Positions 42,012 through 50,476 of a stretch of DNA of 64,000 nucleotides are shown piece after piece. The notes beneath the pieces are model-generated. The model was not told the origin of the DNA. It searched no databases and saw only the letters and a list, made by a program, of their open reading frames with translations. How positions within the stretch are numbered: position 1 is the first letter of the stretch; the number at the start of each line of letters is the position of its first letter. The translations under genes and the position numbers were made by a program. The DNA lies in the NCBI GenBank assembly GCA_017746715.1, contig JAGHZQ010000080.1, positions 1-64,000 on the forward strand. Direction: 5' to 3'. Source of the DNA: Cyanobacteria bacterium SBLK (lineage in GTDB: Bacteria; Cyanobacteriota; Cyanobacteriia; Cyanobacteriales; Spirulinaceae).

Positions 42012-42437
42012 TTAATCGGTAATGCTGACGCCCATATTTCTTGCCGTTCCCGCCACGATTTTCATGGCTGCATCAATGTCATTGGCATTGAGATCGGGTA
42101 GTTTGATTTCGGCAATTTTTTGTAATTGTTCGCGAGTAATCGAACCGACATTTTCTTTGTTCGGCTGACTCGCACCTTTTTCAATTCCGGCTTCTTTTTT
42201 AATTAAAACCGAAGCGGGAGGCGTTTTGAGAATAAAGGTAAAACTGCGGTCTTCATAAACGGAAATTTCGACAGGAATCACCATTCCCGCTTTATCTGCA
42301 GTTTTGGCATTGTATTCTTTACAAAATGCCATGATATTGACCCCATGCTGACCCAAAGCGGGACCGACGGGAGGGGTCGCGGCAGCTTTTCCAGCTGGCA
42401 ATGCCAGCTTAACCAAGGCAACTACTTTTTTGGCCAT
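42012..42437 (-). CDS. rplK: 50S ribosomal protein L11
   Basis: A complete 141-residue protein. The N-terminal domain has LALPAGKAAATPPVGPALGQ with the Pro-rich thiostrepton-site loop. The C-terminal RNA-binding domain has KTPPASVLIKK and IAGTARNMGV-like wording (VAGTARNMGVSI). It starts four bases after the nusG stop. Confidence 0.98.
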   Translation of the reverse strand: MAKKVVALVKLALPAGKAAATPPVGPALGQHGVNIMAFCKEYNAKTADKAGMVIPVEISVYEDRSFTFILKTPPASVLIKKEAGIEKGASQPNKENVGSITREQLQKIAEIKLPDLNANDIDAAMKIVAGTARNMGVSITD

Positions 42438-42441
42438 TATT

Positions 42442-43110
42442 TTAGACTTGTTTTTCGACCTGAGTGAATTCTAATTCTACTGGAGTATCGCGTCCAAAAA
42501 TTGAGAGAAGGGCTTTGAGTTTGCTCCGTTCGGGGCTAACTTCAATCACCTCCCCTTCAAAGTCTTTAAACGGACCCGATAGGACCATAATTTTATCCCC
42601 CACTGCCATATCGATTTTGACAACGGGTTCTTGTTCTTGCGTCTGCCGAAAAATGCGTTCGACTTCTGAAGGACTGAGGGGAACGGGTTTAACGTGTCCT
42701 CGTCCTCTTCCGTAGGGACGCTGTTTTTCTGCCCCGACAAAGTTAATCACGTTGGGGGTGTTTTTGACGGCTCGCCACGCTTCATCATCTAAAATCATTT
42801 TGACGAGAACATAGCCCGGAAACACTTTCTCTTCCCCATGAATTCGCGAACCATCTTTGCGAACTTTTACGGTTGGCGTATGGGGAATTTGGATTTGCAA
42901 GATGCGATCCGCTACATCTAGGGTGTGGATTCGTTGCTCCAAGTTCGTTTTCACTCGCTTTTCACAACCCGAGGCAACTTGAACGGCATACCAACGCGCA
43001 TTTTTGACCGGAACAAAACCTTCTTCCTCTTGGGAGAAGTCTTCCTGCTCGTCTTCGAGATTCGCGTCTTCGAGATTCGCGTCTTCGAGATTGTCTCGCG
43101 TCACATTCAT
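42442..43110 (-). CDS. nusG: Transcription termination/antitermination factor NusG
   Basis: A 222-residue factor that binds RNA polymerase. The NGN domain (RWYAVQVASGCEKRV to about residue 150, with FPGYVLVKM) is followed by a KOW domain (VGDKIMVLSGPFKDFEGEV). The acidic N-terminal tail contains a short repeat (NLEDANLEDANLED) from a 15-base duplication. ATG 43110 overlaps the secE stop as TGATG, so translation is coupled; a start eight codons upstream inside secE is less likely. Confidence 0.97.
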   Translation of the reverse strand: MNVTRDNLEDANLEDANLEDEQEDFSQEEEGFVPVKNARWYAVQVASGCEKRVKTNLEQRIHTLDVADRILQIQIPHTPTVKVRKDGSRIHGEEKVFPGYVLVKMILDDEAWRAVKNTPNVINFVGAEKQRPYGRGRGHVKPVPLSPSEVERIFRQTQEQEPVVKIDMAVGDKIMVLSGPFKDFEGEVIEVSPERSKLKALLSIFGRDTPVELEFTQVEKQV

Positions 43111-43475
43111 CAGAACACCTTGCCACTTAACCATACAAATAAATTATCGACAAAATAAATTGTCGTTGCAACCAGCGTTACCATTAAGACAACGGCAGCC
43201 GATTCGCTAATTAATTGTTGTCGCGACGGCCAGACGACTTTTTCTAATTCATCCTTCGATTCTTGGAAAAATTTAACGGCATTAAATCCTTCACCAGTCT
43301 TGTTTTGTTCTGTTGAGGATTCTTTTCCTTTCTCGAGAGAAGGACTGTCTTTCCCCTCGTTTCGAGGTTTAGAAGTACCGCGATCGCCAGATGTTTTGTT
43401 ATTCGTCTTTTGAACCCCATTTTGCGGTCGATTTTTTTTATTACTGGTGTCCTTTTTCGACTTTTTCTTGCCCAC
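43110..43475 (-). CDS. secE: Preprotein translocase subunit SecE
   Basis: A 121-residue protein. The last 60 residues are the conserved SecE core: FFQESKDELEKVVWPSRQQL, then a single membrane segment (AAVVLMVTLVATTIYFVDNLF). The first 60 residues are a basic, low-complexity extension (KKKSKKDTSNKK). Start is GTG 43475 with GGAG ten bases upstream. It is the first protein gene after tRNA-Trp. Confidence 0.95.
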   Translation of the reverse strand: MGKKKSKKDTSNKKNRPQNGVQKTNNKTSGDRGTSKPRNEGKDSPSLEKGKESSTEQNKTGEGFNAVKFFQESKDELEKVVWPSRQQLISESAAVVLMVTLVATTIYFVDNLFVWLSGKVF

Positions 43476-43595
43476 AGTCGCTCTTCTCCACTAAATTTTG
43501 TCCGCAGTTCGCGTAATGAATTTTTCTACCAGTTTAACAAACTGGTAAAAAAAGAGAGAATATTAATAGGGAAGAAAATTTTTCATGCTTTGAAC

Positions 43596-43667
43596 GCGCC
43601 CTGGAGGACTTGAACCCCCGACATCAGGTTTTGGAGACCTGCGTTCTACCAACTGAACTAAGAGCGC
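43596..43667 (-). tRNA. trnW: tRNA-Trp (CCA)
   Basis: A 72-base cloverleaf: acceptor GCGCTCT/AGGGCGC, D arm with AGTTGGTAGA, anticodon CCA in TCTCCAAAA, T arm GGGGGTTCAAGTCC. The CCA end is not encoded. It precedes secE, a common order in cyanobacteria. A TATACT box lies about 50 bases upstream. Confidence 0.96.
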
Positions 43668-43776
43668 TTGCCGGTCTTCGCAATAATTATTTTATTGCGA
43701 ATTGGAAGTATTAATCAGTTTAGTATAACGCAAACAGGGGGCATGAACCAATCTTTTTCCCAAAATTTTTCTCCCA

Positions 43777-44142
43777 TTAGTCCAAAGAGCGATCGAAGCG
43801 CTGTTTGATGCGGGTGGCCTTCCCGACGCGATCGCGCAAGTAGTATAATTTAGCGCGTCTGACTTTCCCCCGTCGCAGAATCTTAATATTCACGACCCTT
43901 GGAGAATGAAGGAGGAAAACCCGTTCTACACCGACCCCTTGGAAAATTTTCCGTACGGTGATGGTTTCGCTAATGCCGCCATTGCGCTTGGCAATGACGG
44001 TGCCTTCGTAGGGTTGTACCCGTTCTTTGCCACCTTCTTGGATTTTGACGCCCACGCGAACGCGATCGCCCACATGGATGGTTGGTAATTTGTCTTTGAG
44101 GTGTTCCGCCTCGATCGAGCGAATAATTTCTTCCGCGTTCAT
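43777..44142 (-). CDS. rplS: 50S ribosomal protein L19
   Basis: A 121-residue protein at the 30S-50S interface, with DRVRVGVKIQEGGKERVQPYEGTVI, GGISETITVRKI, VFLLHSPRV and RGKVRRAKLYYLRDRVGKA. Complete. It lies upstream of tRNA-Trp on the same strand. Between them is a small AT hairpin at 43679-43699. Confidence 0.98.
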   Translation of the reverse strand: MNAEEIIRSIEAEHLKDKLPTIHVGDRVRVGVKIQEGGKERVQPYEGTVIAKRNGGISETITVRKIFQGVGVERVFLLHSPRVVNIKILRRGKVRRAKLYYLRDRVGKATRIKQRFDRSLD

Positions 44143-44288
44143 GGTTCCCTTAGCTCAAAAACTCACAGTCTTCTATAGTATCGTGAAAGAGTCAGTTTTG
44201 GGACAAATACTTGTGAAGAGCATTCAAAATAACTGTCTGGCCTGCAATACCCCCTTGCGTCTAAATTATTTCATAGTGTATCAAGCCA

Positions 44289-44984
44289 ATGAATTTTTTT
44301 GAACGATACGAAGTAGTTCCTCTGAAATTGGACGAACAGATTGGAGACTATCAATCTTGGGCTCTTGATTATTTTACTAATCCAACGCTTGCTCCCGTTC
44401 CCTATATTGATATCACCGTCCAACTTGATATCTCATCTGCGGTTAAGACTTGGCAAGAAAATTTGTCAAGGAGTAAAGGAACTCTTACCGCGTGGTTAAT
44501 CTGGAATCTACTCCAATCTCTCAAGGAGTTTTCCTGTTTTCAGTGGCGATATATTAACAACCAATGGTTTGAGGTTCAAAATCCTCCTTTATTTTCTCCA
44601 ATTGCTGTCGCTAGAGCCGATCGCTTTGTAAATTTGGTACTAGAACATCCTTTCAAGATGACTTGGCAGGAGTTTGCAGGAACTTGGGTGGATTTAAAAC
44701 AGAGAATACAATTAGAAGGTTCTTTTAAGACCCAAGACACTTCTGCTTTTGGATTTTCACAGTTTATTGGCAACTTACCCAATCTAAATTTTACCAGTCT
44801 CACCTTGCATCAACCTGCTAGTTTCTGTCAGAATTTTTTCTATTTTGGCGCGCGGCACTGCGATCCCTTGGATATAACTTTGATGCCTTTAGCTGCTAAG
44901 ATTCATCACAGTTCTTGCGATCCTTATATGCTCGATCTTCTCCTTAAAAACTATCTTCAACGATTAAACGCGACTTCTACTTAA
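44289..44984 (+). CDS. Chloramphenicol-acetyltransferase-like (CatA-fold) protein
   Basis: A 231-residue protein with the trimeric CAT fold. It has PYIDITVQLDISSA near the N-terminus, FSPIAVARADRF in the middle, and the catalytic His in IHHSSCDPYMLDLL (about residues 205-218). Classical CAT reads HHAVCDGFH; here the Gly after Asp is Pro and the second His is Met. An acyltransferase with a changed acceptor is likely; chloramphenicol resistance should not be assumed. Confidence 0.75.
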   Translation: MNFFERYEVVPLKLDEQIGDYQSWALDYFTNPTLAPVPYIDITVQLDISSAVKTWQENLSRSKGTLTAWLIWNLLQSLKEFSCFQWRYINNQWFEVQNPPLFSPIAVARADRFVNLVLEHPFKMTWQEFAGTWVDLKQRIQLEGSFKTQDTSAFGFSQFIGNLPNLNFTSLTLHQPASFCQNFFYFGARHCDPLDITLMPLAAKIHHSSCDPYMLDLLLKNYLQRLNATST

Positions 44985-45001
44985 TCTCTTAATTTATCGA
45001 A

Positions 45002-45391
45002 ATGTCTGATACAAATCAACTCGAATCCTGCGTGCAAAGCCTCGGACTGCAAAAAATTCAACGGCATTTATTTCTCTGTGCGGATCAGACCAAGCCGAAA
45101 TGCTGTCCGAAAGAAATCGGGTTAGAATCTTGGGATTATCTGAAGCAACGCTTGCGAGAACTCGGTTTAGATAAACCGGGAGGCGATCGCGAAACCTGCA
45201 TTTTCCGCACGAAAAGCAATTGCTTGCGAGTGTGCGCTGAAGGACCGATTTTACTGGTTTATCCCGATGGGATTTGGTATCGCAGGGCGACCCCAGAAAT
45301 TATCGAACGCATCATTCAGGAGCATTTAATCGGCGATCGCCCGGTTAAAGAGTATATTTTCTGTCAGCATCCTTTAGAATTAAAAACATAA
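45002..45391 (+). CDS. Thioredoxin-like [2Fe-2S] ferredoxin-domain protein
   Basis: A 129-residue protein with HLFLCADQTKPKCCPK (about residues 22-37) and NCLRVCAEGPILLVYPDG (about 75-92). The Cys pattern is that of thioredoxin-like 2Fe-2S ferredoxins such as NuoE-type domains and Shethna proteins. It probably carries electrons in the cytoplasm. It follows the CAT-like gene by 17 bases and precedes the GTPase gene by 16, likely one transcript. Confidence 0.85.
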   Translation: MSDTNQLESCVQSLGLQKIQRHLFLCADQTKPKCCPKEIGLESWDYLKQRLRELGLDKPGGDRETCIFRTKSNCLRVCAEGPILLVYPDGIWYRRATPEIIERIIQEHLIGDRPVKEYIFCQHPLELKT

Positions 45392-45407
45392 TTACTCATT
45401 TTCCATC

Positions 45408-46757
45408 TTGTCCCAAGAAACTCACTACAATCGCGCTCGCACGAGCCTGCAACAAGCCCTCTCTTGGTATTCCAGCTTTCAACGTCACGGACGCTATCGC
45501 CCCGATTTGGAGCTAAAAACTGCCGTGAGTAGTGAATTGCAAGCCATTAAGGGGGCATTGAATAAATTGGAACGCAAAGCGATCGCTATCGCGGCGTTTG
45601 GTTTGGTCAGTCGGGGAAAATCGGCGGTTCTCAATGGGTTGTTGGGGGAAAAAGCCCTTGAAACGGGCCCGACGCACGGCGTAACTCAATATCCTAAATC
45701 CGTGCGCTGGGCGATCGCGGATAAGGTACAGATCGAACTCATCGACACTCCCGGGCTCGATGAAATTGACGGACAAATGAGAGCAGAGATGGCGAGGGAA
45801 GTGGCAGGGAAAGCAGACTTAATTTTATTTGTTGTAGCGGGGGATATTACTCGCACGGAATACGAGGCGTTATGCGAGTTGCGAACCTATCACAAACCTT
45901 TGCTGTTAGTGTTTAATAAAATCGATCTTTATCCGGAACGCGATCGCGAATTAATTTATCAACAATTGCAACAATTGGGAACGGATAAGGAAACAGATCG
46001 ACAATTACAAGCCTTACTTTCTCCCCAAGAAATTGTCATGACTGCTGCTGCCCCTGCGCCCTTTCAAGTTAGAGTAGAATGGCCCGATGGTCGCGTAACG
46101 CAAGAATGGGAAACCTCCACTCCACAAATCGATGTTTTGCGAGAAAAAATTTTAGAAATTTTAAATCGAGAAGGGCGTTCTCTCCTTGCCCTCAATGCAC
46201 TGGTACAAGCACGAGAAGCCGAGAAAAAATTAGCACGAAAAACCATAGAACTCCGTCAAAAAGAAGCGGAGGAAACGATTTGGAATTATGCCAAATACAA
46301 GGCCTTAATCGTGGCATTCAATCCCATCCCTCTCGTCGATTTGATTGTGGGAATGCTGGCAGATTTGGCTTTAATTCGCGCCCTAGCACGATTGTATGGT
46401 TTGCCCATGACCAGTTATGAAGCCGGAAAAGTCTGGCAAAAAATCTTATTTAGTTCTGGGGGTTTGTTATTAGGAGAACTGGGATCCAGCGTGCTTTTAG
46501 GCATTGGTAAAACAACGGCTGCGGGAGGTTTAGAAGGAGCGGGAACGTTCACCTCATGGCTATTTGCAGCAGGTTTGCAAGGAGGTGTAGCGGGATATGG
46601 AGCCTATGCCATCGGCAAAGTCGCGCAACGATATTTAGAAGCGGGATGTACTTGGGGAAAATCTGGAGCCAGTACCGTTATTACCGAAATTCTCTCCCAA
46701 GTCGAACCGAATGCGATTGTTTATCGCTTGCGAAATGAAATTGGCATTCAGCTTTAA
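45408..46757 (+). CDS. Membrane-associated GTPase with DUF697-type C-terminus
   Basis: A 449-residue protein. The G domain (about residues 60-270) has G1 FGLVSRGKSA, G3 DTPG and G4 NKID. The C-terminal half has hydrophobic Gly-rich segments (FNPIPLVDLIVGMLADLALIRAL, ASSVLL-like stretches) of the DUF697/YcjF type that insert in membranes. It starts with TTG 45408. Similar cyanobacterial proteins resemble Era/dynamin-like GTPases; the role is unknown. Confidence 0.85.
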   Translation: MSQETHYNRARTSLQQALSWYSSFQRHGRYRPDLELKTAVSSELQAIKGALNKLERKAIAIAAFGLVSRGKSAVLNGLLGEKALETGPTHGVTQYPKSVRWAIADKVQIELIDTPGLDEIDGQMRAEMAREVAGKADLILFVVAGDITRTEYEALCELRTYHKPLLLVFNKIDLYPERDRELIYQQLQQLGTDKETDRQLQALLSPQEIVMTAAAPAPFQVRVEWPDGRVTQEWETSTPQIDVLREKILEILNREGRSLLALNALVQAREAEKKLARKTIELRQKEAEETIWNYAKYKALIVAFNPIPLVDLIVGMLADLALIRALARLYGLPMTSYEAGKVWQKILFSSGGLLLGELGSSVLLGIGKTTAAGGLEGAGTFTSWLFAAGLQGGVAGYGAYAIGKVAQRYLEAGCTWGKSGASTVITEILSQVEPNAIVYRLRNEIGIQL

Positions 46758-46826
46758 ATGTTGCACGAGAACGCAAGAAAAGTTTCAATTCAATGAATCT
46801 CGTTCTCGGGACTGAAATAGAAAAAA

Positions 46827-49034
46827 TCAAGGAGAATTTACACTAATTAAACGATTTTCGGGAATATGTCCGTAGAATTTCCCCCCATCGGTTAAAACCC
46901 CCACCATCCGCACTGGATAATCGGGGTGAATGTCTAAATCTTCCCAAGGAATTGCTAATTCCAAACATTGATTTAAGGCCATGTATGCCGTACATTTGCG
47001 CCGATGCCATGCTTGATATTCCCCCGCTTCATCCAACCAAATTTCTCGCGATCGCAAATTCACCCCTAAATGATGGTGAAACTCGTAATTTAACGGGTCG
47101 ATATCCGGCAATTCCGGTAATGGTGCTGGGTTATTGTACCTGAGAATACCGGGATAAAACCAGAGTAAATGCAACTCAGACGGCAACTCTTTTAAGACAT
47201 CAATCCCGGATTTAAAATCCAAACGCAGGTAAAAATTAAGGTGATCCAACCCGTAAAATAAACGCTGCACCGTGCTGCTTTGGTGCATGGTTCCCCGTGC
47301 GCCGCCAATTTCCACCAATCCGGCTTTATCCCAGTCTTGTTCGTCTCCAAATCCATCGATAAAGGGGTGAATAAAACTGCTGGGGACGCGATCGCCGTGG
47401 ATGTCGTGACGTTCGACTTCTTCTTTTAACGGTTCGGGAATGGGTTCTCCCAATGCCTCGTATAACTCCATTAAATGCTCTCGAAAGAGGCGATCGAACA
47501 TGGCATCTTGGTTGGAGGAATGGCCTTCCCCAAACCACCAAAACCAATCGGATCCCTCGGCGGCATATAATGCTTCCCATGCTTTCGGATTCTTTTGTTC
47601 TGTCGCTTCCGGATGCTTTTCTAAAGTCTTTCTCGCTTCGTAGAGCAAATCCCAAGCACGGTTTTTCACTGGATCGCCAATCCAAGTGGTAAAACTGCCA
47701 TCCACCCAAGAGCCGCTATGGAGCTTTTCTAAGGGGATGGTTTGAGTGGGGGGAAATTTTGTCAAAAATTCCGAAACCGTGACTAATTCGAGAGTTTTAT
47801 CGCGGCTGAGGTGTTGATAGAGATAGTCAAGAAAGGGCAAACCATCTTGTTGATAAAATTCCCAACAATTTTCCCCGTCTAAAGCAATGGTGACTAACCA
47901 AGGTTCGCTGTCGTTGGAGTCGCGGGAATTGGCGATCGCCTGTAAATGTCCGATTAAATCCTTAGCCGCATCTTGGGGAGACATGGCACTGTAGGTAAAG
48001 CCTATCAGATCCGACAAGCGGTGATCCCGAAAAGCGATCGCCACGTCTCCGTAAGGGGTTTCCAAGCGATAGGGACGATACAACACCTCGGGATCGTAGA
48101 GATTTCCCCCTTCGTCTCGATGGAAAAAGCGATCGAGACTCCATCCCAATACTGCTTCATCCGAGCAGATCCACTTAAATCCCTCACGCGCAATATGGGG
48201 TAAAATTGCCGGACTGACGGACTGTTCCGACGGCCACAATCCGCGCGGATTTCTCACAAATCGCTCTCGATAAACTTCTTTAGCTTTACGGAGATGGCGG
48301 GGAATATCTTCGGGCCACTGAAAGCGATTTTTCGGTAAAGCCATACCCGGCACGGCGACCCGTCCCGCGTGAGTATCCGCCAGCAGGGGTAAAATGGGAT
48401 GCGTGTAGGGGGTCGTCGTTACTTCTAGCTGTCCCGCTTCCTGCATTTCCCGATGCTTGGGCACGATCTTGCCTAAAATTTCCTGTTGCTTGCGATAAAT
48501 CCCCTGCCGATCTTCTAAAGTAAAATTTTCCCCCTTTCTCAACCATCCGGCAATTTGAGGATCGTCCCAAAATAAAGGATCGATCCAGACTAAATTATGC
48601 CATGCCAATAAATCCCCATAATCGTTTGCCTGCCAATTTTCCCAGCACCATGTCGTGCCTTTCTCTTGGCGTTGGTGATAAAGTTGCGCATAACGAGGAT
48701 GGGGATCGATGAGGGTGTGATGGTTGCCATCAAAAAAATGATCGACGATAAACTGTTTTTGCTCTCGATTCAGTTTTTTCTCATCCGTTAAGGCCACCGC
48801 CAAATAAGGATCGATCGCATTCCCGGCAATATAGTCTTCGAGTTGTAAAATCAGGGAAGGAACGAGATTCACCGTTTGATGAAGCTCGGGATATCGCTCC
48901 AAAATCAGAATGAGATCTAAATAATCTTTTGTCCCGTGCAACCGCACCCACGGCAGGCGGTATTCTCCTCCCGTAGATTTGTAGAGGGGTTGGTGTTGAT
49001 GCCAGATAAATGCAATGTAGAGGGGATGAGACAC
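46827..49034 (-). CDS. Glycoside hydrolase family 57 protein
   Basis: A 735-residue cytoplasmic alpha-glucan-acting enzyme. FIWHQHQPLY at the N-terminus and GLWPSEQSVS are family regions, ICSDEAVLGWS (about residue 300) fits the catalytic region, and SGSWVDGSFTTWIGD lies near 460. GH57 enzymes are amylases, pullulanases or branching enzymes; here the long C-terminal domain fits the amylopullulanase-like group found in cyanobacteria. Start is GTG 49034. Probably works on glycogen. Confidence 0.9.
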   Translation of the reverse strand: MSHPLYIAFIWHQHQPLYKSTGGEYRLPWVRLHGTKDYLDLILILERYPELHQTVNLVPSLILQLEDYIAGNAIDPYLAVALTDEKKLNREQKQFIVDHFFDGNHHTLIDPHPRYAQLYHQRQEKGTTWCWENWQANDYGDLLAWHNLVWIDPLFWDDPQIAGWLRKGENFTLEDRQGIYRKQQEILGKIVPKHREMQEAGQLEVTTTPYTHPILPLLADTHAGRVAVPGMALPKNRFQWPEDIPRHLRKAKEVYRERFVRNPRGLWPSEQSVSPAILPHIAREGFKWICSDEAVLGWSLDRFFHRDEGGNLYDPEVLYRPYRLETPYGDVAIAFRDHRLSDLIGFTYSAMSPQDAAKDLIGHLQAIANSRDSNDSEPWLVTIALDGENCWEFYQQDGLPFLDYLYQHLSRDKTLELVTVSEFLTKFPPTQTIPLEKLHSGSWVDGSFTTWIGDPVKNRAWDLLYEARKTLEKHPEATEQKNPKAWEALYAAEGSDWFWWFGEGHSSNQDAMFDRLFREHLMELYEALGEPIPEPLKEEVERHDIHGDRVPSSFIHPFIDGFGDEQDWDKAGLVEIGGARGTMHQSSTVQRLFYGLDHLNFYLRLDFKSGIDVLKELPSELHLLWFYPGILRYNNPAPLPELPDIDPLNYEFHHHLGVNLRSREIWLDEAGEYQAWHRRKCTAYMALNQCLELAIPWEDLDIHPDYPVRMVGVLTDGGKFYGHIPENRLISVNSP

Positions 49035-49159
49035 GATCGCAAAGGGGAGTGTAATAAAGATGAACCGAAATTCTACGGATTGGTGTTTAATATAACCCGA
49101 TTTTTCCGTTGCAAATCTGTATTTTTCCCTTGCGATCGCTAAAGTTTACAAAACTTAGT

Positions 49160-49399
49160 TTAGATAACTTGTTCTACTTCCACGACTTCGGGAATTTTCT
49201 CTCGCAAGCGACGTTCGATCCCCATTTTTAGGGTCATTGTCGAACTGGGACAGGCACCGCAGGCACCTTGCAAGCGCAGTTTGACGATGGGTCCGTCAAT
49301 ATCTACCAATTCAACATTTCCCCCATCCGCCATCAGATAGGGACGCATTTCGTCAAGGACGGTCTCGACGTTTTCATCGGTTAGCGCTAGGGTTGACAT
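49160..49399 (-). CDS. nfu: NifU-like iron-sulfur scaffold (Nfu)
   Basis: A 79-residue single-domain Nfu protein, which carries an Fe-S cluster between two subunits and hands it to apo-proteins such as photosystem I. It has PYLMADGGNVELVDI and the cluster motif GACGACPSS. Length matches the short cyanobacterial Nfu. Confidence 0.95.
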   Translation of the reverse strand: MSTLALTDENVETVLDEMRPYLMADGGNVELVDIDGPIVKLRLQGACGACPSSTMTLKMGIERRLREKIPEVVEVEQVI

Positions 49400-49560
49400 T
49401 TTTACCTCGTTCGAGTTTCCACAACTTCTTTTATCCTAGCGTTAGAATTGGACAAAAGTAAACTGGAAGTTCTGCTATCGGCTAGTTTGTTTTTCCCAGA
49501 AAATACGCTTTTAAATTTTATCTATCTCTGGGTATATTTTGGAGGAGAGTTCGTTTAAAA

Positions 49561-50463
49561 ATGAAAATGAGTTTGGGGTCTCTATCTGCTATCGTCACCA
49601 TGAGACAGATTTTCAAGTTAATGCGAGTGCATCAGTGGGTTAAGAATTTTTTTATTTTTAGCCCGGCTTTTTTTGGTGGTAAAATTTTCGCTCCTTGGGT
49701 CTTATTTAATCTGGCGATCGCTTTAACTTCTTTTTCTCTTATGGCGAGTTGCGTCTATATTATTAATGATTATATCGATATTCCTCGCGATCGGCTTCAT
49801 CCGGAAAAGTGCAAGCGCCCTCTTGCTTCTGGTGCAATTAGCAAGCAACAAGCTCGAATTGCCTTGCTCATTTTATTTGCGATTGCTTTGACTTTGGGAA
49901 TGTATTTGCCTGCTTTTGCTTTGGTAACGATCTTGGGATATTTTGGCATGAATCTCCTCTATAGTTTCAAGTTAAAGCATATTGCAATTATAGATGTTTC
50001 TATTATTGCGATCGGCTTTTTATTGCGAGTTGCCTTGGGAGGAATTGCGGCTGATGTGCCCATTTCTCATTGGTTAATTATGTTGACTTTTCTCCTCGCC
50101 ATGCTGCTTGGATTGGCAAAACGTCGCGATGAATATTTAATTTATCTAGAAGGTGCAAATACGCGGAAATCGATTGAAGGATATAATTTACAATTTATTG
50201 ATGTCTCGATGATGCTAGCATCCTCTGTAACCGTCGTTACGTATATCATGTATACCGTGTCGGAAGAAGTGATCGAACGAATTGGTAATGAAAATGTTTA
50301 TTTAACGACAATTTTTCCAATTTTGGGAATCATGCGGTATTTACAGCAAACTTTAGTTTTTACGAAGACCGGATCTCCCACTAAAATCCTCTTAAGCGAT
50401 CGCTTTATACAGCTGGTTATTGTATTATGGCTGTTTTGTTTTGGGATATTATTATACAGTTAA
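49561..50463 (+). CDS. UbiA-type prenyltransferase, decaprenyl-phosphate phosphoribosyltransferase-like
   Basis: A 300-residue membrane enzyme with about eight or nine segments. It has NDYIDIPRDRLHPEKCKRPL, the first Asp-rich motif plus the KRPL wording, and the second Asp-rich loop AKRRDEY. The VHQWVKNFFIF start matches the Rv3806c/UbiA group that joins phosphoribosyl pyrophosphate to polyprenyl phosphate. GGAGGAG lies about ten bases before the ATG. The next two genes are DprE1- and DprE2-like, which supports the assignment. Confidence 0.88.
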   Translation: MKMSLGSLSAIVTMRQIFKLMRVHQWVKNFFIFSPAFFGGKIFAPWVLFNLAIALTSFSLMASCVYIINDYIDIPRDRLHPEKCKRPLASGAISKQQARIALLILFAIALTLGMYLPAFALVTILGYFGMNLLYSFKLKHIAIIDVSIIAIGFLLRVALGGIAADVPISHWLIMLTFLLAMLLGLAKRRDEYLIYLEGANTRKSIEGYNLQFIDVSMMLASSVTVVTYIMYTVSEEVIERIGNENVYLTTIFPILGIMRYLQQTLVFTKTGSPTKILLSDRFIQLVIVLWLFCFGILLYS

Positions 50464-50476
50464 TAAAGATACAACA

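Noticed and set aside
43679..43699. AT hairpin between rplS and tRNA-Trp as terminator
   Set aside because: A stem of mostly A-T pairs without a T-run; could be chance.
47326..47709. 127-codon minus-strand frame inside the GH57 gene
   Set aside because: It is an out-of-frame shadow of a strong gene.
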